In this document: positions 15,173-22,627 of the stretch, in pieces
Layout of the letters: every line of letters begins with the position of its first letter
Numbering within the stretch: position 1 is the first letter of the stretch
Assembly (NCBI GenBank): GCA_002706985.1
Contig: PAKP01000014.1
Span: 1-41,280, forward strand
Origin: Sneathiella sp.
Lineage (GTDB): Bacteria; Pseudomonadota; Alphaproteobacteria; Sneathiellales; Sneathiellaceae
DNA: 41,280 bases
Direction: 5' to 3'
Made by a program: the position numbers and the translations under genes
Notes under the pieces: generated by a model
Told to the model about the DNA's origin: nothing
The model's input: only the letters and a program-made list of their open reading frames with translations
Databases searched by the model: none

Positions 15173-15700
15173 TTACTTCTTACTGTCTTCCCTTTCACCG
15201 CGCCTCACTTCTTCCTTATCCTCTATTCCGGAAAATTTGGCTCTCACGATGCCACCAGCGAGCATGATAATCCCGATTGCAACAAATGAGACGATACCCA
15301 GACTATAAAATCCGAAGCCAATCGTAAGGCCTATCCCACCTGCTGCCCAGATGCTGGCTCCGGTTGCTGTTCCGATAACCCGGCTATTCTCGCGACGTAT
15401 AATGGCCCCGGCGCCCAGGAAACCAATGCCCGTCATGACACCGGCAATTATATTGGCGATATCGACCCTCATAATCTTGCTGGCATCGGAGAAGTCGGAA
15501 TAGATCTCTTGCCCGAGAATGGCGAGAATGCATGTTGTGACAGCGACAATCATATAAGCCCTGAAATCTATCGGCTTGTTCTTCGTATCGCGCTCGAGCC
15601 CGAGGAGCAATCCGAAAACCATCGCCATCCCGACACGCAGCAAAAGCTCCTGCCAGGATAGATATTCAAGTTCGCTCGTCAGTTCAGCTAACATTTCCAT
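15173..15700 (-). CDS. MgtC/SapB-family membrane protein
   Basis: The 175-residue product has about five membrane helices. Family marks are GLLLGLERDTKNKPIDFRAYM near residue 35 and GIGFLGAGAIIRRE followed by GTATGASIWAAGGIGL. MgtC proteins help cells to cope with low magnesium, acid or envelope stress and can affect ATP synthase or potassium balance; the exact role here is unknown. The C-terminal ACT-like domain of Salmonella MgtC is absent, as in SapB/YhiD-like short forms. Its start overlaps the end of the upstream 91-residue gene by 17 bases. Confidence 0.9.
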   Translation of the reverse strand: MEMLAELTSELEYLSWQELLLRVGMAMVFGLLLGLERDTKNKPIDFRAYMIVAVTTCILAILGQEIYSDFSDASKIMRVDIANIIAGVMTGIGFLGAGAIIRRENSRVIGTATGASIWAAGGIGLTIGFGFYSLGIVSFVAIGIIMLAGGIVRAKFSGIEDKEEVRRGEREDSKK

Positions 15701-15959
15701 TCTTTAGTTTTTCCTCGAATCTGATCTGGATATTCGAAATCTCGGCGAGTAGCTCGGCCGCAGGGGAAGTGCGGTTTGCACTTTCCATATTCTCGGATTC
15801 AGCGCGAATGAGGGCTTCCGCGTCTTCCTTCCAGATTTCCAGGATTTCGCTCTTATCCCTGTCGCTAAGATGGGGATCATCAACGACATCCTGGGGTGAA
15901 TCAAACACAGCGGAAGGATCCTTCAAGATTTCCTCCAGAGATGGACGTAATTCGCTCAT
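15684..15959 (-). CDS. Conserved small alphaproteobacterial protein of unknown function
   Basis: The 91-residue protein contains the pattern FDSPQDVVDDPHLSDRDKSE followed by ILEIWKEDAEAL and a Glu-Ser-Glu-Asn-Met. From memory, small alphaproteobacterial proteins often share this 'SP.dVl..p.Ls..eK..iL..We.DA..L..AeeEnM' form. No function is known. The product is soluble and acidic. It is the first gene of a two-gene unit with MgtC/SapB and is preceded by an EcfG-type promoter at 16017. Confidence 0.75.
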   Translation of the reverse strand: MSELRPSLEEILKDPSAVFDSPQDVVDDPHLSDRDKSEILEIWKEDAEALIRAESENMESANRTSPAAELLAEISNIQIRFEEKLKNGNVS

Positions 15960-15992
15960 ATCATGTTCCTTTCATTCATTAAATGGCTAACC

Positions 15993-16017
15993 AACAACCG
16001 AACCTTTCGATGGTTCC
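15993..16017 (-). promoter_or_regulatory. EcfG-type stress promoter for the 91-residue gene and mgtC-like gene
   Basis: On the minus strand GGAAC (16017-16013), 16 bases, then TGTT (15996-15993), followed by GG. It lies 33 bases before the start codon at 15959. Confidence 0.68.
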
Positions 16018-16117
16018 CTTTAAAGGAAATTTGGGCTCAGAGGGTTGTTGTGCTGTTTTTAGGATCTTCGAATTGTCCATATAATTTCAACGCGTTACCT
16101 ATGAACAATTAAATCTG

Positions 16118-16142
16118 GGAACCAAAGTTGATTGCCGGCGTT
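16118..16142 (+). promoter_or_regulatory. EcfG-type stress promoter for the small lipoprotein gene
   Basis: GGAAC at 16118-16122, 16 bases, then CGTT at 16139-16142: an exact consensus match, 35 bases before the start at 16178. Confidence 0.75.
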
Positions 16143-16177
16143 TGTTATGAGTTATTTTCGATGAGAGGAGAAAAGTT

Positions 16178-16312
16178 ATGAAAGTCTTGAAAATGATGCT
16201 GATGGGTTTCGTTCTTGTGGCCGCCCCCTTGGCTCTTAGTGCCTGCGAGGATGAGGGCCCTGTAGAAGAAGCAGTCGAGGAAGTAACAGACGAAATTGAT
16301 GATGCTACTTAA
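16178..16312 (+). CDS. Small acidic lipoprotein, 44 residues
   Basis: The start is preceded by AGAGGAG. The peptide has a basic start, a hydrophobic signal segment and a lipobox LSAC with Cys23. The mature 22 residues are very acidic (EDEGPVEEAVEEVTDEIDDAT). It is entericidin-like in size and layout but differs from the classic GAGxDI pattern. It has its own EcfG-type promoter, and the Pmp3-like gene follows 30 bases later. Confidence 0.75.
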   Translation: MKVLKMMLMGFVLVAAPLALSACEDEGPVEEAVEEVTDEIDDAT

Positions 16313-16342
16313 TCAAAGACTTTCATCTTGAGATCGTGAAAC

Positions 16343-16534
16343 ATGCCTCTAGCTAGAACAAGTGACAGCCTGCTGAGCGACGTGCTTAAGATCATTCTAG
16401 CTGTGATCTTGCCGCCGCTCGGCGTCTTTTTTGAAGTCGGGTTAGGCAAACATTTTTGGATAAATGTGCTGCTGACAATTTTCGGCTATATACCCGGCAT
16501 CATCCATGCCGTGTACATCATTGCCACTAGATAA
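16343..16534 (+). CDS. Pmp3/YqaE-family small membrane protein
   Basis: The 63 residues have two membrane helices with the family pattern IILAVILPPLGVFFEVGLGKHFWINVLLTIFGYIPGIIHAVYII. Pmp3/YqaE proteins are stress-induced membrane peptides that affect membrane potential and salt tolerance in some organisms. It is probably in the same transcript as the lipoprotein gene upstream and hence EcfG-controlled. No clear ribosome-binding site is seen. Confidence 0.9.
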   Translation: MPLARTSDSLLSDVLKIILAVILPPLGVFFEVGLGKHFWINVLLTIFGYIPGIIHAVYIIATR

Positions 16535-16656
16535 TGATGGGCGCGGCAATAATTCTGAACTCTGGACTGCGCAAGTTTCAGTTTCATCCGTTGGGATTTA
16601 AAATTTTTCGAACTAAGCCGGGGGCTCAGACCTAACCGCGATAGTGGAGCAGACTA

Positions 16657-17529
16657 TTGTTCTTTATCACCACCCTTTACAAGTCCATTCAGAACTGGCT
16701 GAGCGATGATCCGTTTACACAAAGTGCCGCTGCAGCCTATTACGCTATTTTCTCGCTGCCGGGCCTTTTGATCATTGTGATGGCGGTGGCTGCCGTTTTC
16801 TTTGACCAGCAACGGGTGGAGACGGAAATTCTTGGATATATCGGCAACATACTGGGTCGGGATGTTTCCCTGAGCATCAAGCAAATTGTTGAGGAAACCC
16901 AGCAAAGAGATCGTGATCTCTGGGCCATGATTGCGGGCGTTGCGACACTGATATTTGGTGCTACGGGACTGTTTGCTCAGTTGCAACGATCCCTGAATTT
17001 CATTTGGGATGTAGAATTAAGTGAGAAAGCAGGTTGGTGGGTGTTCCTGAAAAGTCGCCTCATTTCCTTTGGCCTCATTCTGATCGTCGGGTTTCTATTG
17101 CTCATTTCCCTGTCCTTTACCGCCTTTTTCACGATTTTCAGTGACTGGTTCGCAGCACAGTTTTCCCCGGACTGGGCGCAGGGACTTCTCATCTTCAATA
17201 CTGCTTTTTCGTTTTGTATCATTGTCACCCTTTTCGCTCTCATTTTCAAAATACTGCCGGACGCGCATGTGAAATGGAATGTCGCATTCTATGGCGGAGT
17301 AATATCTGCGATACTTTTCTCTATTGGTGAATATGCCTTGAATTTCTATTTCAAGATAGCAGAGCCCGCATCCAGCTTCGGGGCTGCTGGTTCGATAATT
17401 CTGGTGATGCTTTGGGTTTCCTATTCCTGTCTAATTTTGTTGATTGGCGCCGAATTTTCCCGGACTTATACGGAAGAACATGAAGCTCGCGAGAGCCGAA
17501 CCGGCGGTATTGCCGGTCAGAGGCGGTGA
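16657..17529 (+). CDS. YihY/UPF0761-family membrane protein
   Basis: The 290-residue product begins at TTG 16657 with GGAG eight bases upstream; no ATG fits the conserved N-terminus. It has six membrane helices. Family marks are ALYYxxxF-like (AAAAYYAIFSLPGLLIIV), GATGLFAQLQRSLNFIWDV and a late GSIILVMLWVSYSCLILLIGAEFSR. These proteins were once called ribonuclease BN, which is now known to be wrong; the role is uncertain, perhaps in transport or envelope processes. Its stop overlaps a possible GTG start of the next gene. Confidence 0.9.
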   Translation: MFFITTLYKSIQNWLSDDPFTQSAAAAYYAIFSLPGLLIIVMAVAAVFFDQQRVETEILGYIGNILGRDVSLSIKQIVEETQQRDRDLWAMIAGVATLIFGATGLFAQLQRSLNFIWDVELSEKAGWWVFLKSRLISFGLILIVGFLLLISLSFTAFFTIFSDWFAAQFSPDWAQGLLIFNTAFSFCIIVTLFALIFKILPDAHVKWNVAFYGGVISAILFSIGEYALNFYFKIAEPASSFGAAGSIILVMLWVSYSCLILLIGAEFSRTYTEEHEARESRTGGIAGQRR

Positions 17530-17540
17530 AAAGGCGCGCT

Positions 17541-17882
17541 ATGTTCAAATCCCGCCCTAAGCAAAAGATAGCCATCATAGTCGTGATTGTGATCGCGGTA
17601 TTGCTGGTTGCAACGGATGTGAAAATGGTGGGGGTTGAACGGGATGAAAATCCTTTCAATGCGCTATGGGAAGCGTTGGTGTCGGGTTTTGTGGAGCTGT
17701 TCGAGAACCAGCCTAAAGAACAGTTTGCTCTCCGTGTTCCGATCGAGGGGAATCTTAATGATCCGGAAAGTGATTCATGGTCGGCATTCATCAGTATCTT
17801 TTCGAATGCCTTTGAAAAGGCGTTTACGAAGAATGAGGACGGGACGATTAATTTTCAGGATGCAATCGAGAGAGAGGAATAG
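17541..17882 (+). CDS. Hypothetical membrane-anchored protein, 113 residues
   Basis: I do not recognise a family. One membrane helix (about residues 12-30) is followed by a soluble, acidic part with NPFNALWEALVSGFVELF and DSWSAFISIFSNAFEKAF. The two related helical stretches may be an internal duplication (hydrophobic positions W-AL/F-S-F/FE). The start at ATG 17541 has AAAAGG six bases upstream; GTG 17526, overlapping the YihY stop, is an alternative that adds five residues. It is coupled to the YihY gene and may act with it. Confidence 0.7.
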   Translation: MFKSRPKQKIAIIVVIVIAVLLVATDVKMVGVERDENPFNALWEALVSGFVELFENQPKEQFALRVPIEGNLNDPESDSWSAFISIFSNAFEKAFTKNEDGTINFQDAIEREE

Positions 17883-17909
17883 CCAAAATGGTCTAGCCGG
17901 GGTCTGCGT

Positions 17910-18500
17910 TCAGAATTGAGCGTAAACAGCAAGAGCGACCACCAATAGCATTGCCCCTGCCATCAGAAGGTTGATGCGAAATTGGATATGCGGCGCAAGT
18001 TCCAGCCGTTTGATGAGAATCCCGGCCGCGAGCCAAAGCAGATGGATCGGGATCCAGATTACATTCAGGATAGTAAACTTTAGCACTGTCTCTAGGAATA
18101 GGGCATCGGGCATGAAAGGGAAGCCACTGAAGATTGCCGTGTTGACGGCATAGGCTTTCGGATTGATCATCTGGAGAGTAATACCGGCCCATATGCCTGG
18201 TTCGCGGCTTGACTCTATAAAGGCAATCTTTGCGCCCGCAGTCGCAATCCTAAAGGCAAGATACAATAGATAGAGCGCGGAGAGGGCAAACAGGATATTT
18301 CGGACCATTGGAATGGCCAAAACCACTGCGGCCAGCCCGGAGACTACAGCAATGGCGACAAGGTTATTTCCGATAAATAGTCCGGTTACATAGCGAATGC
18401 CCGCCGTCCGTCCGAACGCGGAACCAACTCCGGCTGTTGATAAGACACCGGGTCCGGGCGTGATAATCAGAAACAGGATGGCAAAGGCAAAGGTAATCAT
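17910..18500 (-). CDS. LysE-family amino-acid exporter
   Basis: The 196-residue product has six membrane helices. The LysE/RhtB family mark is visible at the start (LIITPGPGVLSTAGVGSAFGRTAG) and in the fourth helix region (LQMINPKAYAVNTAIFSGF). The family exports basic or neutral amino acids; the substrate here is not known. The arginine/ornithine genes 2 kb away make a basic amino acid possible. It lies 66 bases downstream of the MATE gene on the same strand and may be read with it. Confidence 0.9.
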   Translation of the reverse strand: MITFAFAILFLIITPGPGVLSTAGVGSAFGRTAGIRYVTGLFIGNNLVAIAVVSGLAAVVLAIPMVRNILFALSALYLLYLAFRIATAGAKIAFIESSREPGIWAGITLQMINPKAYAVNTAIFSGFPFMPDALFLETVLKFTILNVIWIPIHLLWLAAGILIKRLELAPHIQFRINLLMAGAMLLVVALAVYAQF

Positions 18501-18566
18501 ACATAAGGCTCCGCTTGGTCCGTCTGACCGGAATAGGCAGACTGTGGCACCGAATGTTTTTACCGG

Positions 18567-19934
18567 TCACCAACGGGCACGATATACAGAGAATGCTGTT
18601 CCTGCACCATAAATTGCCATCGCGGCGCCAATCAAAGCGAAAATAGACCAGTCAGGCGCATTGCCTGTCGCTAGAAGGATACCTCCGATTGCGACGATCA
18701 ACAGACGAACAGTTCCCGCGACGACGGGGCCAATAACTTTACCCGCCCCTTGTGACGAAAAATAAAGACAGAGGCCAAGGCCGAGGAGGCCATAAAAGGG
18801 TCCAGCCCAGGCGAAGTATAATCCAGCGGAGTCTAATATCGCGGGCACGTTCGTAAACATGCCGGACCAGATATTCGGGAAAATCGCGACGACAATCCCG
18901 ATCAGCCCGATAGACAGTCCCGCACATATGCCGCCCGTCCAGGCGACTTGCCGGGCTCTGGCAATATTACCCGCACCTATGGCCATGCCGACCATGGGAA
19001 CACAGGCAACACCAATGGCAAAAGCGATAGGAACAACAAGAAATTCCAGCCGCGCGCCAATTCCGTATCCGGCCAATGCCTCCAGCCCGAATTCGGAGAT
19101 GAGGCGGGTGAGGATTAAGATGGTCAGAACGGTTTGAAGCGGGGAAATGCAGGAGACTGCTCCGACTTTCAGGATATCGCGAAACATCTCGGCCTGCAGT
19201 TGGAAATTATTGAATGAGAGCGTGATACGGGCCCGGCCGGACAGAAGATACCAGAACAGGAACACCGTTGAGGCGCTGAACGCAATCACTAAGCCAATGC
19301 CGATTCCGGCCATGCCAAGGGCTGGGAAAGGTCCCCATCCGAGACTGAAGGCGCCGGCCAGCAGAAATTGCGACACCGCGACGATCAGCAAGGTAATCGA
19401 GGGTGTTTTCATGTCTCCGGCTCCGCGAACGATAGAGGCAAGCGTGTTAGTCATCCAAACTCCGATGGCGCCGAAAAATACGATATTCGAGTATGCCAGC
19501 GCTTCCGTCAGCACGACTCCATGCCCACCCAGCGTGCTGTAAATGGGCATTCCAAACAGGAGAAAGAGTGCACAGAAGAATAGCCCTGCCAACCCGCCGA
19601 TGATTATGGCATGAAGGGCAAGACGGGCGGCACGACCATCGTTTCCGGCGCCGAGTGCCCGACTGATTGCAGAGGAGACACCACCTCCCATGGCACCGGC
19701 AGACAGCATTTGCTGCAGCATGACCATCGGAAAAACCAGTGCCAATCCCGCCAATGCGGGAGTGCCGAGCTGTCCGGCATAGGCTGTCTCCGCCATCGCG
19801 ACAAGAGACGTTGCGAGCATGGCGATGACGTTAGGAATACTGAGCCGAGCCAGCGTTCTAAGAATTGGTGCGTTAAGGAGCGGATTGCCCTGTTGAACTA
19901 TTGTCTTCGCGCTGATCATGCTCTCCTGTGTCAT
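18567..19934 (-). CDS. MATE-family multidrug/metabolite exporter
   Basis: The 455-residue protein has about 12 membrane helices in two related halves, typical of MATE antiporters that expel organic cations using a sodium or proton gradient. The N-terminal half shows LARLSIPNVIAMLATSLVAMAETAYAGQLGTPALAGLALVFP, the usual family opening. An in-frame ATG at 19919 preceded by AGGAG is a second possible start. It lies just downstream of the MarR gene on the same strand. A copy of the likely MarR operator lies between the two genes. Confidence 0.93.
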   Translation of the reverse strand: MTQESMISAKTIVQQGNPLLNAPILRTLARLSIPNVIAMLATSLVAMAETAYAGQLGTPALAGLALVFPMVMLQQMLSAGAMGGGVSSAISRALGAGNDGRAARLALHAIIIGGLAGLFFCALFLLFGMPIYSTLGGHGVVLTEALAYSNIVFFGAIGVWMTNTLASIVRGAGDMKTPSITLLIVAVSQFLLAGAFSLGWGPFPALGMAGIGIGLVIAFSASTVFLFWYLLSGRARITLSFNNFQLQAEMFRDILKVGAVSCISPLQTVLTILILTRLISEFGLEALAGYGIGARLEFLVVPIAFAIGVACVPMVGMAIGAGNIARARQVAWTGGICAGLSIGLIGIVVAIFPNIWSGMFTNVPAILDSAGLYFAWAGPFYGLLGLGLCLYFSSQGAGKVIGPVVAGTVRLLIVAIGGILLATGNAPDWSIFALIGAAMAIYGAGTAFSVYRARW

Positions 19935-19957
19935 AGGGAATTTCTGATTTTTAGCTG

Positions 19958-19970
19958 TATATGCAGATAA
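19958..19970. promoter_or_regulatory. Probable MarR-type operator copy 1 (upstream of MATE gene)
   Basis: TATATGCAGATAA here is, on the other strand, TTATCTGCATATA. Twelve bases match the copy in front of the MarR gene at 20437. It lies 24 bases upstream of the MATE start. Confidence 0.6.
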
Positions 19971-19983
19971 TTGAGCAAAAAAA

Positions 19984-20427
19984 TTACTCCCTGAGATCTT
20001 CGATCATTTGATCAATGGTATCGATCATCATTTTATTGGTATCCGACCCAAGCACAGTTCTGATCTTTTCTTGAGCGGCATTCCATCCCGGGCGGGCGGT
20101 GTTCAGTATTTCCTGTCCGGAGGTCGTCAGGCTGAGGTTGCGGCTCCGACGATCTTTCTCGTCAGGTACCATAAGGACAAACCCTTTGCGTTCCAGCGGT
20201 CGCAGATTTCGGGTGAGAGTTGTGGGATCCATCACCAGCTTTTCCGCGAGAGCGCCAACGCCGATCCCTTTATACCGACGTATATGACCGAGCAGACCAT
20301 ATTGGGTGATGGTAAGCCCATAGGGCTCAAGATGCTGGTCATAAATCTGGCTTACCCGCCGCGCGGCCTTGCGGAATCGGAGGCAGATACAGTCAGGTTT
20401 CATCTCAGTCTTGGAGTTATCGATCAT
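19984..20427 (-). CDS. MarR-family transcriptional regulator
   Basis: The 147-residue protein has the MarR winged helix-turn-helix: LTITQYGLLGHIRR, GVGALAEKLVMDPTTLTRNLRPLERKGFV, then the wing DEKDRRSRNLSLTTSGQ. MarR proteins are usually dimeric repressors released by small ligands. Its gene is followed 49 bases later by the MATE exporter. The same inverted motif lies before both genes, so it probably represses itself and the exporter. The N-terminal cysteines (DCICLRF) could allow redox or metal sensing, as in some family members; this is only a possibility. Confidence 0.92.
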   Translation of the reverse strand: MIDNSKTEMKPDCICLRFRKAARRVSQIYDQHLEPYGLTITQYGLLGHIRRYKGIGVGALAEKLVMDPTTLTRNLRPLERKGFVLMVPDEKDRRSRNLSLTTSGQEILNTARPGWNAAQEKIRTVLGSDTNKMMIDTIDQMIEDLRE

Positions 20428-20436
20428 GCAGACTAT

Positions 20437-20452
20437 TTATCTGCATATGCAT
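20437..20452. promoter_or_regulatory. Probable MarR-type operator copy 2 (in front of marR gene)
   Basis: TTATCTGCATATGCAT contains an inner palindrome (ATGCATATGCAT-like: TGCATATGCA) and shares TTATCTGCATAT with the copy at 19958. It lies ten bases upstream of the MarR start codon. Confidence 0.6.
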
Positions 20453-20505
20453 CTAATTTCAAGATACAGGATGAAAGATTTTAAAAATACAGCAGAATTC
20501 GGCGC

Positions 20506-21564
20506 CTAAGAAGATTTTTCAGCACGTAGTAGCATGCCAAACAGATCTCGTGGATCATCCGGATCGGCCACCATATCGAGGCTGTCGAAAAATGGCGTCC
20601 CTGGTAGTTTGCTCTTCACATAGCGTAATGCGGAGAAATCCTCCGTAGCAAACCCGACAGAATCAAACAGTGTCGTTTGGTTTTGACTGTGCCGTCCGGG
20701 AATATCTCCGGATATAACCTGCCAAAGCTCAGTGACCGGATGATCCTCGGCCAGTTGCTGGATTTCCCCTTCAATCCTTGTTTGTGGGGGATATTCAACA
20801 AAAATATCCGAGCGAAGAAGAATGTCCCGATGTAACTCCGTTTTTCCAGGGCAGTCACCGCCAACCGCATTAATATGAAGGCCCGCGCCCACCATGTTGT
20901 CGGTCAGGATTGTGGCATATTGTTTGTCCGCCGTGACCGTGGTGATAATCTGCGCCCCTTCGACAGCTTCTTCTGCGCTTTTGCATGGCACGATCTCAAA
21001 TCCTCGCCCGGCGAGATTTCTAATACATTTTTCCGTCGCGCGGGCGTCAATATCATAAAGCCGAAATTTCCTGGTATCGAGAAGGGCCTTGAAAGCCAGT
21101 GCCTGAAATTCTGCCTGTGCTCCGTTGCCGATAATTGCCATACATTCTGCATCATCCGGTGCCAGATATTTTGCCGCAACGGCGGAAGTCGCCGCTGTTC
21201 GAAGGGCCGTCAGGATCGTCATTTCCGAGAGAAGAACCGGATATCCATTGTCCACATTCGAGAGAACGCCGAAGCCGGTGACGGTTTGAAGTCCTGTTCG
21301 CGTGTTCTTCGGATGACCGTTGACATATTTAAACCCGTAGACGTCGCCATCGCTCGTTGGCATCAACTCGATCACCCCCTCCGGTGAATGGGAGGCAACG
21401 CGGGGTGTCTTGTCGAACAATTCCCAGCGGCGGAAATCCGCTTCGATGAAGTCGGCTAGCTCAGCCAGAAACGTTTCGATACCGACATTCAATACAAGCT
21501 TCATCATGTTATCGACGCTGACAAAGGGGACGATATTGATGTCTTTCGGGGGATGGATGGTCAT
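20506..21564 (-). CDS. Ornithine cyclodeaminase
   Basis: The 352-residue protein belongs to the ornithine cyclodeaminase/mu-crystallin family, which turns L-ornithine into L-proline and ammonia with bound NAD. Marks are KYVNGHPKNTRTGLQTVTGFGVL, the substrate-side residues near RTAATSAVAAKYLA, and the NAD motif IGNGAQAEFQALAF. GGDCPGKTELHRDIL follows. Its length is typical of true cyclodeaminases rather than the shorter crystallin-like reductases. It lies two bases after the arginase gene, so both enzymes form a route from arginine to proline. Confidence 0.9.
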   Translation of the reverse strand: MTIHPPKDINIVPFVSVDNMMKLVLNVGIETFLAELADFIEADFRRWELFDKTPRVASHSPEGVIELMPTSDGDVYGFKYVNGHPKNTRTGLQTVTGFGVLSNVDNGYPVLLSEMTILTALRTAATSAVAAKYLAPDDAECMAIIGNGAQAEFQALAFKALLDTRKFRLYDIDARATEKCIRNLAGRGFEIVPCKSAEEAVEGAQIITTVTADKQYATILTDNMVGAGLHINAVGGDCPGKTELHRDILLRSDIFVEYPPQTRIEGEIQQLAEDHPVTELWQVISGDIPGRHSQNQTTLFDSVGFATEDFSALRYVKSKLPGTPFFDSLDMVADPDDPRDLFGMLLRAEKSS

Positions 21565-21566
21565 GA

Positions 21567-22499
21567 TCAGATGCTCCTCGTCTGGGTATCAAGAACGCGT
21601 TGGCCAAAAAGGCTTGCGACAAGGTCAACGACTAGCTTGCTGGTACGCCCGCGAACGTCGAGAAACGGGTTCAACTCGGCGATATCGAGCGATGTTACCA
21701 GGCCACTGTCATATAGAATTTCCATCATCAGATGGGCTTCTCTAAAGTTGACGCCGCCCGCAACCGTCGTGCCGACAGCCGGGGCGATTTCGGGATCCAA
21801 AAAATCTATATCCAGGCTGACATGCACGGCTCCGTTGGCGCGCCGGACCCGGTCGATGAAACGGCGCAGGGGTGGCGCAATGCCGAATTCATCAATGGCG
21901 CGCATATCGTGAACGTCGATGCCAGTACATGCGATGCGCTCCCGCTCCGCCGGGTCAACGGAACGGATACCCATCATGCAGATATTTTCCGGCTTGATCG
22001 CTTTTGCGGGCGCTGGAATAAAACCGTCAAAACTCGCATCGCCAATCATGTAGGTTACGGGCGTGCCGTGCAGGTTTCCCGTATCCGTATTTTCCAGAGT
22101 CTGAAAATCCGTATGGGCGTCTAGCCAGAGAACGAATTGCTCTCGCCCTTCCTTTTCGCTGTTGCGGGCAAGCGCAGGAAGAATGCCGGCTGCAATGCAA
22201 TGATCGCCGCCGATGAAAATCGGCAGATGCCAGTCATTGATTTCCGTTTGGCAAAACTCATCCAGATTTGAAATCAGGGCTGCATAGTCGCTGAGATGAT
22301 GGACCTGCGGATTCGAATGGTGAATATCCGCGGATGGTTCAGACACGATATTTCCGCTGTCCGTCACCTCATATCCAAGGCGTTCCAGCATATCCGAAAT
22401 CCCAGCAGTTCTAAGGGCGTCGGGCCCCATCAGACAACCCCTTCGCCGACTACCCTGATCGGCAGGAACACCAACCAACAACATTGTCTTGTTGCTCAT
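21567..22499 (-). CDS. rocF: Arginase
   Basis: The 310-residue enzyme carries the binuclear manganese motifs of the ureohydrolase family: GGDHCIAAG, WLDAHTDFQT and SLDIDFLDPEIAPAVGT. GVPADQGSRRRGCLMGPDALR at the start and ELNPFLDVRGRTSKLVVDL near the end point to arginase rather than agmatinase or formiminoglutamase. It splits L-arginine into L-ornithine and urea. It is the first gene of the arginase/cyclodeaminase pair, divergent from an Lrp/AsnC regulator. No urease gene is seen in the window. Confidence 0.92.
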   Translation of the reverse strand: MSNKTMLLVGVPADQGSRRRGCLMGPDALRTAGISDMLERLGYEVTDSGNIVSEPSADIHHSNPQVHHLSDYAALISNLDEFCQTEINDWHLPIFIGGDHCIAAGILPALARNSEKEGREQFVLWLDAHTDFQTLENTDTGNLHGTPVTYMIGDASFDGFIPAPAKAIKPENICMMGIRSVDPAERERIACTGIDVHDMRAIDEFGIAPPLRRFIDRVRRANGAVHVSLDIDFLDPEIAPAVGTTVAGGVNFREAHLMMEILYDSGLVTSLDIAELNPFLDVRGRTSKLVVDLVASLFGQRVLDTQTRSI

Positions 22500-22533
22500 T
22501 TGCTATTTTCTCCGAATGCTGTAATTTTCATAT

Positions 22534-22552
22534 TGATAATTTGAAATTATCA
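22534..22552. promoter_or_regulatory. Perfect inverted repeat near arginase start, probable regulator site
   Basis: TGATAATTTGAAATTATCA is a perfect 9+1+9 palindrome 35 bases before the arginase start, in the shared region with the Lrp/AsnC gene. AT-rich palindromes like this are typical of Lrp/AsnC sites. Confidence 0.55.
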
Positions 22553-22601
22553 GGTGGCAGTATCAATCCCGATAAATGTCAAAAACTGGATACAATATGA
22601 C

Positions 22602-22621
22602 CAATATGAATAGGAATATTG
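22602..22621. promoter_or_regulatory. CAATAT-N8-ATATTG inverted repeat near lrp/asnC gene start
   Basis: CAATAT (22602-22607) and ATATTG (22616-22621) form an inverted repeat seven bases before the regulator start codon; another CAATAT lies at 22593. It is a candidate autoregulatory site. Confidence 0.45.
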
Positions 22622-22627
22622 ATCATT

